DNA of 64,000 nucleotides from Albizia julibrissin (Eukaryota > Streptophyta > Magnoliopsida > Fabales > Fabaceae), in the NCBI GenBank assembly GCA_037074505.1, contig JAYWLI010000015.1, positions 435,001 to 499,000 of the forward strand. The letters are read 5' to 3'. Both the position numbers and the translations under genes were made by a program. Position 1 is the first letter of the stretch. Each line of letters begins with the position of its first letter. Under the pieces are notes generated by a model that ran no database searches, was not told the origin of the DNA, and worked only from the letters and a program-made list of their open reading frames with translations. Of this stretch, positions 22,301 through 33,626 are shown in pieces.

Positions 22301-22823
22301 TACGGGATTTAGATTAAGAACAACCAATGGTTGAGGCAGTTGATCTTAATCAGCCAATTACTAATGAATAATTACAAGACAGGCTATACGCCGGAGTGAA
22401 AGGAAGGCAAACATGGGGAGGCTAATATGATGGCACAATCCTGGAAAGCAAACGAATGGAGACAAGCCAATAGGGACAGCGGTAACGGGAGTTCGAGTAA
22501 AAGGCTGGCTTGTAGTACGAAGGTAGGAGTAGGAGACGCGGGAAAGGAAGGAGTTCTTTCTTTTTTTTTTAGTAGGAAGGCAAAGTCGCTGAATCAGCTG
22601 CAAGCTGGACTGACTAAGCGCAATGCTCGGAAATCTTAAACTGGGCTTGAAAGCGTTCACTAAATGAAAGCTTGCTTGGCATGAAGTACGCATTCAGCTA
22701 ATGGCATTTAGGTTTGGCATGCTTTGGAATCTAGTGAATAAGTGAGCATGAAGCTTTGGCTCTGTCAGTCATATCTTTCTTCTCTCCCTCTCGAGACAAA
22801 GAAAAGAAAAAAGGGGTGGAAGT
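19361..22823. other. Spacer with Ala/Ser/Thr-coding microrepeats
   Basis: No gene is recognised. The sequence carries reiterated gattcagcaac and gattccgcaacgga words around 21625-21690 and related gca/act-rich runs at 20760-21000. In one frame these read as Asp-Ser-Ala-Thr repeats. Similar words recur near 52480-52520. I interpret this as a degenerate low-complexity repeat. Confidence 0.45.
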
Positions 22824-23855
22824 TTACTATTCCCAACAGGCGAATTTGTCGGGGTCTATTATAGCGAAGAGGTGAAGTATGCACAAAACTTGGGTTACAA
22901 GGTTATACCATTAAGGGGATTCTTATTTGAAAAGTGTTCTAGTCCTTTTCGAAAAATTTATCTCATCACTCTACGCAAGTAGACAAAAATCTAAGAAGAA
23001 AGGTGACGAAGCTATGTCTTATATATACAAAATTCTTATGAACGCGCTATATGGGAGATTAGGTATTAATCCAGAAAGTAGAGTAACTGAGATATACGCA
23101 CTAGAGAGAGATATGAAGAATTGATAAAGAGTAAAGATTTCTTCGATATTAACAATCTGGGCGATCATTACTTTCTTATTACTTATAAGATAAATACCTC
23201 CTATGTTAACGACATTGACTGGAATCCACCTAGAATATTAGCTGTTCAAATGTCGGCTGCTATTACAGCTTATTCTCGTATTCATATGTACAAGTACATT
23301 TCCAGAGAAGACTGTTACTATACTGATACTTACTCAGCTGTTCCAGGAAGTCCAATACCTGAAGAAGAGGTTTCATCGACTGAATTGGGAAAATTAAAGC
23401 TCGAGTATAAAGTAGATACTGGTATCTTCTTAGCACCGAAATCCTATCTATTAGTGACTAAAAATGATGATATACTTAAACACAAGGGTCCAGCTAAAGA
23501 CTTAGTAAGCCGTGAGTGGTATGAATCAAAATACAATGAACCCAACCAGAGTGAAGTAATTACACATACGCGTAATTTCTTTGTTGATAGAAAAAAACTC
23601 AAATAAAAAAAAATGAAATAAAAAAAAATATGGGAATCCAAATTGATAGAAAAAGAGATACAGTCTATAAGAAAAATACTTGGGTTAATACTAAACCTAA
23701 AGAAATAACAGACTTATGTGGTGAAGATAGTCTAATTAAAAAACTTAAATATGATGAAGTTAAAGAAAAATTAGATAGAAAAAAAAAGACAATTCAGACT
23801 CTACAGTCTAAATTATATAAACTAAAACGTAAAAGAAGAAGAACCAAGAAAAGGT
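22824..23855 (+). pseudogene. Linear-plasmid family B DNA polymerase, C-terminal part, broken
   Basis: This is a remnant of the protein-primed family B DNA polymerase carried by plant and fungal mitochondrial linear plasmids. Three frames together give the family order. Around 22827 LFPTGEFVGVYYSEEVKYA is the palm start. At 22990-23080 comes motif B (YKILMNALYGRLG). At 23319-23336 motif C reads YTDTYS where YTDTDS is expected. Frame changes occur near 22955 and 23105 and a stop lies at 23604. A Lys-rich C-terminal part (23630-23857) with a coiled-coil look follows, containing NTWVNTKPKEITDL. Exonuclease and terminal-protein regions are absent. Base composition is more AT-rich than the flanks, consistent with plasmid origin. 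Clearly inactive. Confidence 0.88.
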
Positions 23856-23857
23856 GA

Positions 23858-26800
23858 CTAATATTAGATGAGATACCTAATACAGAGAAAAAATGTAGAA
23901 AATTGCTTTATTTATATAAATGACACAAGCGCTTTATTCTAGTCGGGCGACGGAAGATTCCTCCATTAGATCTCGCCTGAAGAAGGAGGAGAATTCTTTG
24001 CCCTTGAGCCCTTGACAAAAAATCTTTACCTTTGATAGCTGCACTGGGGCCCCTGAACAAATGTACGTACTGTGCAGCAGATGATTTAGCTGCAGTTATT
24101 CCTCCAACAGCTTCTTCTTGGCATCAAAGCAGCCCTTATTCCTTGCATCAACAAGCAATCCCGCATAAAGAAAGGCTACTGACTTGGCTGATTCAAGAAG
24201 GAGGCATCCATTCAAACTGCTCCCATTCCTATGTTGACACAAAGAGAAAGGAGGGCTCCAGGCTTTCTTTCTATCCATTCCTTTTCATAATCATAAAGGC
24301 TTACTAAACCAGCAAGAGCGGAGTAAGCTCACATATCCGTGAAGGACTGCTTTCCAGCAGAGGAAAACTTCTCGTTGCTGATCCTGCTAAGCAAGAACTG
24401 CTACCGACACCGACTCTATCTTAACGACCGGTAAAAGCCCTCTTTCTAGGATATGGTACTTCACTGCTCGGGGAGGAATTCATTCTTCTCCAAATCACCT
24501 CTTCCTTTATTTAAATTTAAGAAAGAAGTCAATTTACCCAGATTCAAGTTAACCTAATAGTGCAGCGGATTCTGTAAGAGCGGATAGAAGGAATTTGATT
24601 GACATCCCAATGAGAAAGAATAGGATATAAAGGATTTAATCCAGTCTCAAGCCAACTTTCTTTACCGGATCTTGAGAGGTCTGCCCGTCCGGTGAGAGAA
24701 TCCACTTCGAAAATAGTTTCCAAGAAAACTTCGTTAGAATTGTCCTGCAGGGATTTTCTCAAAAGCTACTTTCTAGCAGCTTTCCATGCTTATGACACTT
24801 CCTCTGATTGATTCCTTACTATAGGAAAAAAATAGAACATTTAAGTCACCCGATAGATAACACTTTTAGATTTGTGTTTAGTCATATTCATGAATGTTAA
24901 AGTCATGGGTTATCGGGTAGTATTCTTTTCTGAGTATATGCTACCCTGGTATTCCACTATATTAACTCATAGAAAGTGCTGCGTATAGTTAGATTCTTTA
25001 TTTTGGTAAAAGCGGGCTAAGGCAACCAGACTTTAAGACTTCTATTCTTATTGAAATCCCATCCTAGAAGCAAGTCAGAATCTTTAGTTAGACGTCAGGA
25101 TTGAAGTCAGAGCTACCGAAGAAAAGAGCACTAAGAACCGAAGGAATAAGCCCGAGCATTGAGAACTCGAAGTAGCAGCCTTAGAATCAAAGATGATCCT
25201 TTCTCAGCGAACTGATCCTCAGGATCTTCAAGCCTCAGATCAGGGGAAGAGAAGAAGTCGAAAGGAAAGAAAAGAAATCTATAAAGGAGACTCTAAAGAT
25301 TAACTACTATCGGATTGATCTGGTTACTTACGAAATTTAATGAGTTAAGAAATCCAGACTGATTTACGGAATCTCCAACTTATGACTGACTTGCTTATAA
25401 TTCTATAGCTTACGGGTCCACTTAAGCAGTAAAGAAAGAAAACTCAAGTACTTCAGCCTTTGTCTTCATTCAATAGCCAGGTTGGAAGAGAAGACGCTTT
25501 CCCCGAGCCTAAAGATAAGTTAGCGGATAAGGATCTTATTCCCCTGGGATAAGGAATGGGTTTGGCGGGACAAATAACTGATTCAAGGGGAGTTGGATGA
25601 GAATCCATTGGTGTAGGAAGAGATGAAACTTGATTAGGTGCTCTGCGCGCCCCAAAAAAGACTAATTGATGTTTTTGGAGTTACGCTTGCTTTCCTCCTC
25701 TCTAAGACTTCCGACTATGTACACTTTCCCATCTCTAGCTGGAAGCTATCCGCTTATTAAAGAAAGAGACGAATTCACTCCTGGACTTCGGCTGGCTCTA
25801 CTTAACTTCATTCTTTCTATGGCTTATGGGGACAATTAGGCCTTTCAACGGCTTCTTTTCCTCGGATTGAGATGATGGCTATTGGTAACGAACGCTATAT
25901 GAGTTGTAGCTTTTTAGCAGCTCTTCTGTCTCCTGTGGGGCTTGCACTAGAATGAGTTCTCTCAGCTAAATTAGTCATTTCATTTTGTATTACAAGAACG
26001 GGATTTCACCAAAATAGACTCTCCAGTATGGACTTTTGCACTAAGATAAATAGTAAGTGAGCACGGAAACAAGGTCGTCCTTCAGTTCCCGGGTTCGGAA
26101 GGAAATCCTAAATAAGCTATACCAAGTCTTGGGAATCCTTTGTTACTGATTCTCTGAGGAAGGCAGGACGGGGATTAGATTCTCTTCTAAGGCGGCATTT
26201 CCTCATAAGGATCTTCAAGCCGCTGCTTTGACTCTTTCTCTTTCCTTTGCTTGCTTTGTAGCGGGCAGTGGTAAAGAGTTCTAAGATCATCCTTCTTTCC
26301 TAGGCCTGGTAGCCAGTGGGCTTGGTATCTGTAAGAATCTGTAAGAACTAGTTCTTACTATCTCTTCAATCTTCTCATTTTTCTTACTCCTCTAAGTCGA
26401 GTGAAGTTACTTCTGGGATCAGGCACGAACGTAGGAAGAGTGGATGCTTTGTTCCTTCTGTTAGTGTAGGCCTCTTTTTAAGCCTCTTTAGCCCGTCAGG
26501 GATTTCACCCCTAAAACTTCCGTCAAGTGGCTGTTTGGCCCCCTTTCTTATTATTATTTCTATTATTTCGGTCGAACCCTCTGCAAGGTTCGAGCCGGGT
26601 GAGTGTAGTTCACCAGAAAGGAGATGATGCCAAATATATCGCGATCAGATCTCGTTTATCTATGATGGAACCTAGTGCATCTTACTTCTATTGTGATCCC
26701 TTCGTTCACTCAATCCCCGGAAGCTGAATGAAGTGTGGGTGAATTTGTCCCCGCTACCATTTCTTCTTGTCTGAAATCGGCCGACAGATCGGAACATGGC

Positions 26801-28260
26801 GACGTATATAAGGAGATGAAAGGGCTCGTATTCCCTTACTCGTCCATTCAATTCAGCCTTCGCTTAGCTATTCGAATCCATAATGGAATGGGTGTGGTAA
26901 CTACTAGTTGTGCCCTTCCCCCCGTTTCTTTGGCTTCAACGTCAACCGGAGAAAGCCCAAGAGATGAGGAATCTGAGAAAGATTCTCTTCTGCCTACCAT
27001 AGACAGAGGGTCAGGTGCTGTCTGATCTCCTTTGTTATATCTCTTTCTTTGGCTGCAGCTAGTAGGAGGCTAAGAGCTTTGGCTCTTAGGAATTTCCTTG
27101 ATTCCGTCCCTTGGGACCGCTCTTTGGTACTTCAACTGTTTACCTGATTCTCGTCCCGGAACCTGGGGTCAATCAGCCCAATCCCTTTCTGTCTTAATGG
27201 TATTGCCCGAGTCCGTTGGACTATCTTTCTCTTCCTTTCCGACCAACTACTACCTGGTTCTATCAAACCATACTATTTCACTCCTGGAATGGAAGGAAAT
27301 TCCATTAATTAAGAGTCCGGAACCTCTTCAACTCCTTCAAGCGGCATGAAGCTCATCTTCATTGACTGACTCGGAAATGAGCCCGTCACCCGAGAAGACT
27401 GACTGGCATCGTACAATATATACAATATAGAAGGCTGATCCCGCTTTGTTAGCTGCTGCTTAATCTGTCATGCATCTATAGGGACAAGACAGTATTAGCA
27501 GTAACAGTACCGGAACGTTCCTTGAAGAGGTTCCGAGGTTACAATCTACTTGCTCAAATGCAACATCAGTGATCTCGAGCATCACTTACGATATTTGGTT
27601 TGGCCTTTATTCGTCTCAAAAGTCGTATAAAGCCTGGGGAAAGAGTGGTGGGGGGTCGAGTTAAAGTAATAAGAAGGGTGTTGAGCACTATTAAATGATG
27701 TTCTGGAGGAATGATTTCAATCTTAATAGGGCTTAGAGTATGACTAAGATCTAGTTCAGCTTACAGGAAACTGGCTAGCGGGGAAGGAAGTCGCCCGAGA
27801 GGAAGGAAGAGATCTATTAGTTTACTTTACATTTTTCATTTATCTGAATGAAAGTCTTTCTTAGGCGGCTTTGGTAAGACCCTGTGGATATGGATATTCC
27901 GCCTTGAAGCCATAAGTTCCAAGGTCTTCAATAGCTTTTGGGATTTGACCTTTTGAATGTAATTTGACTGATTTCACTGGGATTGCGCAATGGTTCGCAA
28001 CGGTTTGTATCGCCTATTGGTTCTATTTTACTTAGGTCAAACCTAATGGCTCACAACTTCGGAAAGTCTTGGCCCTGCCAATGCCGCGAGTCAAGCTCTT
28101 TCGGATAGTGATCTTGAGCTTCCTATGATCATCCAGATCCTTCAGATGGATGAGATCGCTTGCCTGTCTATGTCCGGAGTGGGAAAGGTGTAGCGGAAGT
28201 TCCAGTAGGTAGCGCAACTCATAAAAGTGTTCTTTTAACTAGCGATTTAAGCACAAGGGT
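23858..28260. other. Spacer, nothing recognised apart from one dispersed repeat
   Basis: This stretch of 4.4 kb has only short anonymous frames (for example 26735-27025 plus, 96 codons). A segment at 27178-27271 recurs, inverted and diverged, at 52658-52740. No RNA gene was seen. Confidence 0.5.
27178..27271 (+). repeat. Dispersed repeat, copy 1 (inverted mate at 52658-52740)
   Basis: About 80-95 bases match the reverse complement of 52658-52740 with scattered substitutions and small gaps. Shared words are ccaatccctttct, gtcttaatggta, gagtccgttgga and ctacctggttctatcaaacc. Confidence 0.8.
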
Positions 28261-28295
28261 TGAAAGCTACTAATCGTGTCGCTTAGTAGCTTTCA
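28261..28295. repeat. 12-bp perfect stem-loop
   Basis: TGAAAGCTACTA (28261-28272) pairs perfectly with TAGTAGCTTTCA (28284-28295) around an 11-nt loop. It lies immediately beyond the end of the minus-strand ORF 28564-28283 and could be a 3' processing or terminator-like hairpin for a transcript on that strand, or part of structured viral sequence. Confidence 0.7.
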
Positions 28296-28564
28296 GCCCC
28301 ATATGGAAACGATGAAATTTGTCTCATCTCTTTGATTAAGGTTTCCATATCTTTCTTAGTGGGATTTCTAGGAATAAAGTGGGCGATGACTTCCTCCTTA
28401 GAGGGGGAACCGCAAATGGTTCCTGTCGGATCTATCCTATCCTTCATTTCGTAGAAGGAGTTTGTAAGTTGGAGGATCCAAAAGGAGGTTTCCATCTTTC
28501 CCATCTGGTCAGGGAGTGGTGCGGGTTCGCCGACTAATGTGTCGCTAGGTCGCGGAGTACACAA
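28283..28564 (-). CDS. Hypothetical ORF, 93 codons
   Basis: I do not recognise this frame. Its composition looks protein-like rather than random (Pro, Met, Lys, Glu; segments such as KEEVIAHFIPRNPTKKDMET). Its stop codon falls inside the 12-bp stem-loop at 28261-28295, and its start abuts the mitovirus tail on the opposite strand. It may be a fragment of a transferred gene. Confidence 0.3.
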   Translation of the reverse strand: MCTPRPSDTLVGEPAPLPDQMGKMETSFWILQLTNSFYEMKDRIDPTGTICGSPSKEEVIAHFIPRNPTKKDMETLIKEMRQISSFPYGAESY

Positions 28565-28572
28565 CCTTAAGG

Positions 28573-28773
28573 TCGTGGGTTAAGCAATGGCTTAACTACG
28601 TCAAGTGGTACTACATGGTTGCAGTATCTCCAGGCGTAACCATCCAGGATCTCTTATACGCACCATTCGTGAACCGGAAATGGCAGGTTGAATCGACCGA
28701 CTCTCAGTTGGTCCGGTTCGGCCTTGTCTGGAAGGTTTTCGATTTTGTTGCCCTAAGGCGTTTGGCCTGTTAA
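28573..28773 (+). pseudogene. Mitovirus RdRp C-terminal fragment (copy C)
   Basis: A 66-codon frame ending at TAA 28771-28773 matches the mitovirus RdRp tail: QWLNYVKWYYMVAVSPGVT, then LVRFGLVWKVFDFVALR. It aligns without gaps to the tail of copy A at 8994-9344 but with well under half identical residues by eye, so the two come from different viral lineages or are very old. The upstream edge at 28573 is a break, and no other RdRp C-terminal motif precedes it. Confidence 0.8.
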
Positions 28774-28853
28774 GCCAATGTCCTAGTCGCTGCAGCGATT
28801 ACGGATACCTCTCAGGCATCTCTACTCTGTGAGTCCCGCAAAACGCTTTCTTT

Positions 28854-29356
28854 ATGTTTTGTGAGTTGACTCCTTATGCTAGAGCCAACCTGGCCTACCG
28901 GTCTTGTAAACCGATAGTTCCTTTTGGTTTGACACCTGAGGGTGCCCTCCTTTGGGGTCTATACATAAAGGACCTCATCAAGGTGTTGATAAAACTAGCT
29001 AAACCGGTTTCAGTGAGGTCAATCAAATTGAGAGGTACGAAGAGGACTTTTCGGTCCTTCTTTCGATTCTCTCCTTACAGTCGAGTTACTACGTTCCTTG
29101 CCTTTTTTTTGAACTTAATTCATGGTACCGAAAGGTAACAGAAGGAAGTAAAAGACCCTCATTATTTTTTGTACTGTGGTACCCAAGAGTTAGGTATTGT
29201 TTCGACGAAAACAACGAGTTGTTTAGTCGAATGGATATGGCCTCATTTGAAAAGGAGGTCATTCCCAACGATCCTACTCCTGAGTTCTCAGAGGTAACTC
29301 CTTACCTCGGACGACTGGGTCAATCGGTTGAAGGAGCAGGGAAGAGACGAATATTT
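28854..29356 (+). pseudogene. Mitovirus RdRp N-terminal part (copy C')
   Basis: Two frames on the plus strand resemble the N-terminal to early palm part of mitovirus RdRp. Frame 28854-29138 contains IKDLIKVLIKLAKPVSVRS, similar to the early conserved helix. After stops and a frame change, 29219-29356 gives PYLGRLGQSVEGAGKRRIFA, which matches the highly conserved block before the catalytic motifs. Similarity ends exactly at about 29356. Palm motifs A, B and C do not follow. It lies downstream of the C-terminal piece at 28573-28773, the reverse of normal order. Confidence 0.7.
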
Positions 29357-29900
29357 GCCAGCGCCCGCATCAGTGGAATAAGCCAATCTTCCTTACCAGG
29401 AAGATTGCCTCGGGCAGTCAGAATATCGGGTTCCGCTACAGCATCGCGAACGAAGCGCAGCGATTCCTTACATGATTCATCCGATATCATTTTTTTAGAT
29501 GAATCCAAAGGATACCTGATTGATAAAGTAAGACCAAACTGGATAACCACTCCAAGGAATAGGTGATAAACCTAAACCAAAGTGAATGGCCCAGTATAGT
29601 TCAACTTGGAAAGTAGTCAAAATACTACTATCCTTCTTTCTGCCATCGGCTTTCTTAGAAGGAAGAGCTTTCCATGACGGACTCCACGTAATTCCTTGAC
29701 ACAAAGGAGTGGAGCCAATCAAGGGCAGGTTTCTATCAATCAGAGGCCGCCACTCTTTCTTTGGATATATCATAGAACGTATCCATAAGAGTAGGAGACT
29801 CAGACGGATAAATGATCGAGTCAACTACTCGATTCGTCAGCCGTTTTGCGAGTTTAATAACTCGACAAAGGCTAAAGAACGATTGATATAACTTGACCAA
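29357..29900 (-). other. Unidentified coding-like segment
   Basis: Two overlapping minus-strand frames (29824-29495 and 29550-29320) read like pieces of one protein (GLGLSPIPWSGYPVWSYFIN; DESCKESLRFVRDAVAEPDI). I cannot assign them to a family. The segment directly abuts the truncated mitovirus block at 29356, so it was joined by recombination. Confidence 0.3.
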
Positions 29901-32538
29901 TAAATCCGCTTTCTCATCCTTTCGTCTTATCGGCTCTGGAGGCTTTCCTCACGTACGCGCTGGCGACGTTGAATACAAGACTCTGCTTCTTCACTCTCGC
30001 GCCTTATGAAAAGCAGAATAGGCTTAGCCCTTACTCTTATTGGTCAGGAGTTCAAAAGTGGATTCATCCAATCCGAAAGTAAGTCAGTCTAAAGACTTCC
30101 TTTTTGTAAGCATCTAAGAAAGCAGCAAAAGCGTAGAAGTGAGAAAGATCTTTCTTCGTCACCAGCAGGCGCTTTTAAGCCCTCAGATTAACACATAGTA
30201 TTATGCATAGACTTGGCCATGAGATCGATCGCTCCTAAGGTCGTTTCGCTACCCGGCTACTGACAGGAAAGGAAGACTTGTTATTCTTTGCTTGCCCATA
30301 CGCCGATCCTGACCTGCTAGCTGACTGGTACTACGAAGATCTACGCCATTCAAAGGAGAGATATTAATAAACCTACTACAGAAACTACAGACAAGAAACA
30401 GACTCTAAGCCCAACCCCATGTCGTGGGCAGGCAGCTAACACAGGACAGATATCAGATATTAGGCTTGGCAACAGACGCTTTGATATGTGTTACACAGAC
30501 GCCCTTACGACATTGAATCGGCTCACTCCGACGGTCCTTCGCTTGCTAAAATGTTGACGTGAATACGCTTGCTGGTTGTGATATGTTCCCTACTATACTA
30601 CTATTGAAGACCTTGACTTTTTATCTGCCTTCCCTGCAGGGAAAGGCTTATGTCACTCGGATGGGAAGGCGTAGGGCTTGTTTGGTTTGAGAAGAAAGAC
30701 TGATATTGGTATTGAAATCCCATCCTTAGAAAGATAAATAAAGAGAAAGCAGACATCAGTCTGAACTGACTATTCCCGTAGATTTAGTCGCTCCGTGGTC
30801 AGTCTTTGACTAAATAGCAATTGAGCGGTTTGAACCTTATCCTGTATCCACTAGAGGAGGAAATACAGCAAAGGAATTTGAATTCAGAAGATCTGTTTCA
30901 GACCAAGATTGTGTTACAGGGGAGATAGTTAGGAAAACATTCAACTCTTCTTTTCTTCTTTCTTACGCTTGCTTTCATCAGTTAAGGGTTCATCGGAGGT
31001 TTGAGCTCAATAGAGAGACTTGATTTCAGTTGTGCTTTTAGGCAATTTTCATTCCTCTTTAGGTAAGAATGTGTAATTTCCCACATTCACTTCGAAAACT
31101 GGGTTTTCCATTGAGTCATAGTCAGTGAAGGCAAAGTGAATTTCCGAAAGCCATAAAGATTCTATTTCCTCTATAGACGAGTGCAGTGAAGAAGCGGAAA
31201 GATTCGATGCTACTCCTTCTCCTATAACTGCTACAGGATCTGATTATCCTTTCAAATCAAAGAGCAAGCCCATTTACCTGCCTGGCTTGTAACTACTTAC
31301 TATGCGGCAGACTTATCAAGCTAAGTACTTGAGTCTAACTTCTAATAGATAATAGAACAACTTGCTCCGGCTTCAGAGTTCTCAATGCTCCAGCTTCCGT
31401 AACTAAAGAGACTGACTTCTCCTCGGCTTTCTCTGTCTCAGGTACGGCGTGTCAAATCATAATCGAAATAAATATTTCGGGCTTCTGCCTTCAGTCAGGT
31501 CGGCATTTGCCTTGCCCACCTCACCAGAAGTAAACTCTGGATCTCGCTTTGCTTCAGCTAGATGGGATTTCACGAAGACTTTCACTTCCTTTTAGACTGC
31601 AACTTAGTCAGAAGTAGAAGTTGACTGGCTTCTCCTGCTTTCAACTTCAAGAATGGACTTAAGAGCTGCTGTAGGGTCTTTAGTCTTGGGATGCTTTTAG
31701 GCTCTGCCTCCTAACTTCCCGGGAAAGACAACTCAATTAGGAATTTCATCACCGGGGAAGAAGGTTTCAGAACCATAATCCTTTAGACTTGATTCCTGAG
31801 TGACTCTTGTTTTGATCCTGCTTCTCTTTATAAGGCCTCAGGCTACCTTGAGGAGATTGAGAATAAATCCATACGTTTTGAACTCGGGGAAGTGGCGGGA
31901 ATTGAATATCAGGCTTTCGAAACCGCTTATTAGGATTGATGACTTAGGCTAGTTATTTCAGCCTTTCCGGGCTTAGGATCCTAACTTGACTTCTGGTTCA
32001 TAGGAAAAAAGTCAGATCAGCCTTACCCTCAGAAGTGGAGGATTCAATAGGAAGTTACCATGGATTAGAGATTGAACTAATCCGATCAGACTCTGTTATA
32101 GCCTATTTCATTTCCTCAAAAGTAGTGATCAGAATCTCTTCTACAGTTGCAACTTAATCAGTCAGACTGACCACAGAACCTGAGAGAGGACTAGTCAAAT
32201 CGGAGAAAAGGCGTCAAGATAGGTTTTTTCCTTCTTACTTCTTTGTGCTCTAGTTTGGTAAGTCAATAGAAGTACGGTTGCTTTCAATGGCATTTATCCC
32301 GGGATTGCTACTTCATTAGGCTTCAGGCCTTTCTTTAGCATGTTGAGTAAGAGAATCATTTTGACTTTTGGGAATGCCCGGGCCAGAAAAGAAAGGAAGA
32401 AAAAGATCATCAAAGGCTTGAGACTGCCTTACTTGACTTGCTTTCAACTGCCTCTTAGGCTGAAGGGATTGTACTAGAAAGAGGAATTTCAGCATCTGGA
32501 AAGAGAGCAAAGGTTAACTTCTTTTATTATCAGTATTA
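29901..32538. other. Spacer, nothing recognised
   Basis: Almost free of long ORFs on both strands. The sequence has many gactt/aagtc words typical of this central tract. Confidence 0.6.
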
Positions 32539-33626
32539 TCAGGTGGCTTTTCCTCCCCGATCTGATGCTTTAAGCGCTTGAACCAGATTCAGACTTGCTT
32601 TCTGCTTCTTCATATTTTCTATTATAGTAAGAAGAGACTGACTTTTCAATATCCCGGGTTGGAATCTCTTAGGCTTTGAACGCTTACGCCTCTCCTTATA
32701 GAACTCGAATCTCATAGGCATAATCATTCGAATTGAAGAAAGAAGACTTAGTAGTTTACTTTCATAACTTGCTAGGATGCTTTTACTCTTCTTTCTATCT
32801 TTAGGCTTATAGCGCTCAATGAATTCATGAGCACGCCTATGAATCACTTTCCGGAAGAAGTCCAGAATCTCACTGTCTGAATCCACGCACGAACAACCAA
32901 CAAGATAGAAAAGATATATGCGAATGCGGTCAAAAAGACAGACCATGAAATTCATCAGAGATCCTAAGTCTCTACCCGAAAGATAGACAGACAGTCTCTT
33001 ATGCAATTGCTCAAATGGAGCCCTGACTTCAAGAGTACCTTGTGACGTAATATAAGAAATTCATCCAAGAATTCGAAGACCTTTAGAGCAACGATCAGGC
33101 CTCCGAACAATGCTCTCTGTTTTCACACTAAGCTTTAAGCAGTCCAACGCCTTTGAAAAAAAAAAGCTTTATGAAAAAGAGGTATGACCTCTACATCTTT
33201 GAAGCCAAAGACCAGGTCATCGGCATAGCGTACATAGTAGACTTTTCCTTTCTCTATAAAGGGTGAAATCGCAATGTCTAATTCATGCAGATATACATTC
33301 ATTAGAATAGGAGAAAAAGGACAGCCTTGAGGGATTCCAATCTCGGACGATGAATAGTCATTACCATCTTTATCCAAAATAGGCGCTCTAATAAAGGCAG
33401 AAATAAGCGAGACGATTTCAAAGTCTAATTTGGACTCTAACCTTTGGAGAAGAAGGCTTTGGTTGATACAATCAAAACATTTCCGGATATCTCTACGTTC
33501 GATCTTCTCAAGAGAGTGCCATTCCGACATTTCCTGAAAAAAGCTTATAGAGCCATGGAATCGACGAAATCCATGCGAACACTTAATAAAGGTTAGGTCA
33601 AATTCACGTGTTAACAACAATTGCAA
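32539..33626 (-). pseudogene. Group II intron-type reverse transcriptase, not matR
   Basis: Frame 33626-33135 on the minus strand carries the ordered motifs of group II intron-encoded reverse transcriptases: GFRR (residues 19-22, RT2), RRDIRKCFDCI (RT3, Asp46), GIPQGCPFSPILMNVYLHELD (RT4, split here only as a motif name for positions 97-117) and YVRYADDLVFGF (RT5, YADD at 134-137; nucleotides 33216-33227). A frameshift after about 33150 leads to frame 33006-32539, a basic helical region that may correspond to the thumb/domain X. The matR motifs I know differ (for example its altered RT4 block), so this is a second maturase lineage. No intron domain V was seen beside it. The catalytic YADD is intact but the gene is broken. 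Confidence 0.75.

Noticed and set aside
32539..33626. matR
   Set aside because: The RT4 and RT5 blocks differ from the angiosperm matR pattern and the long matR C-terminal domain is absent.
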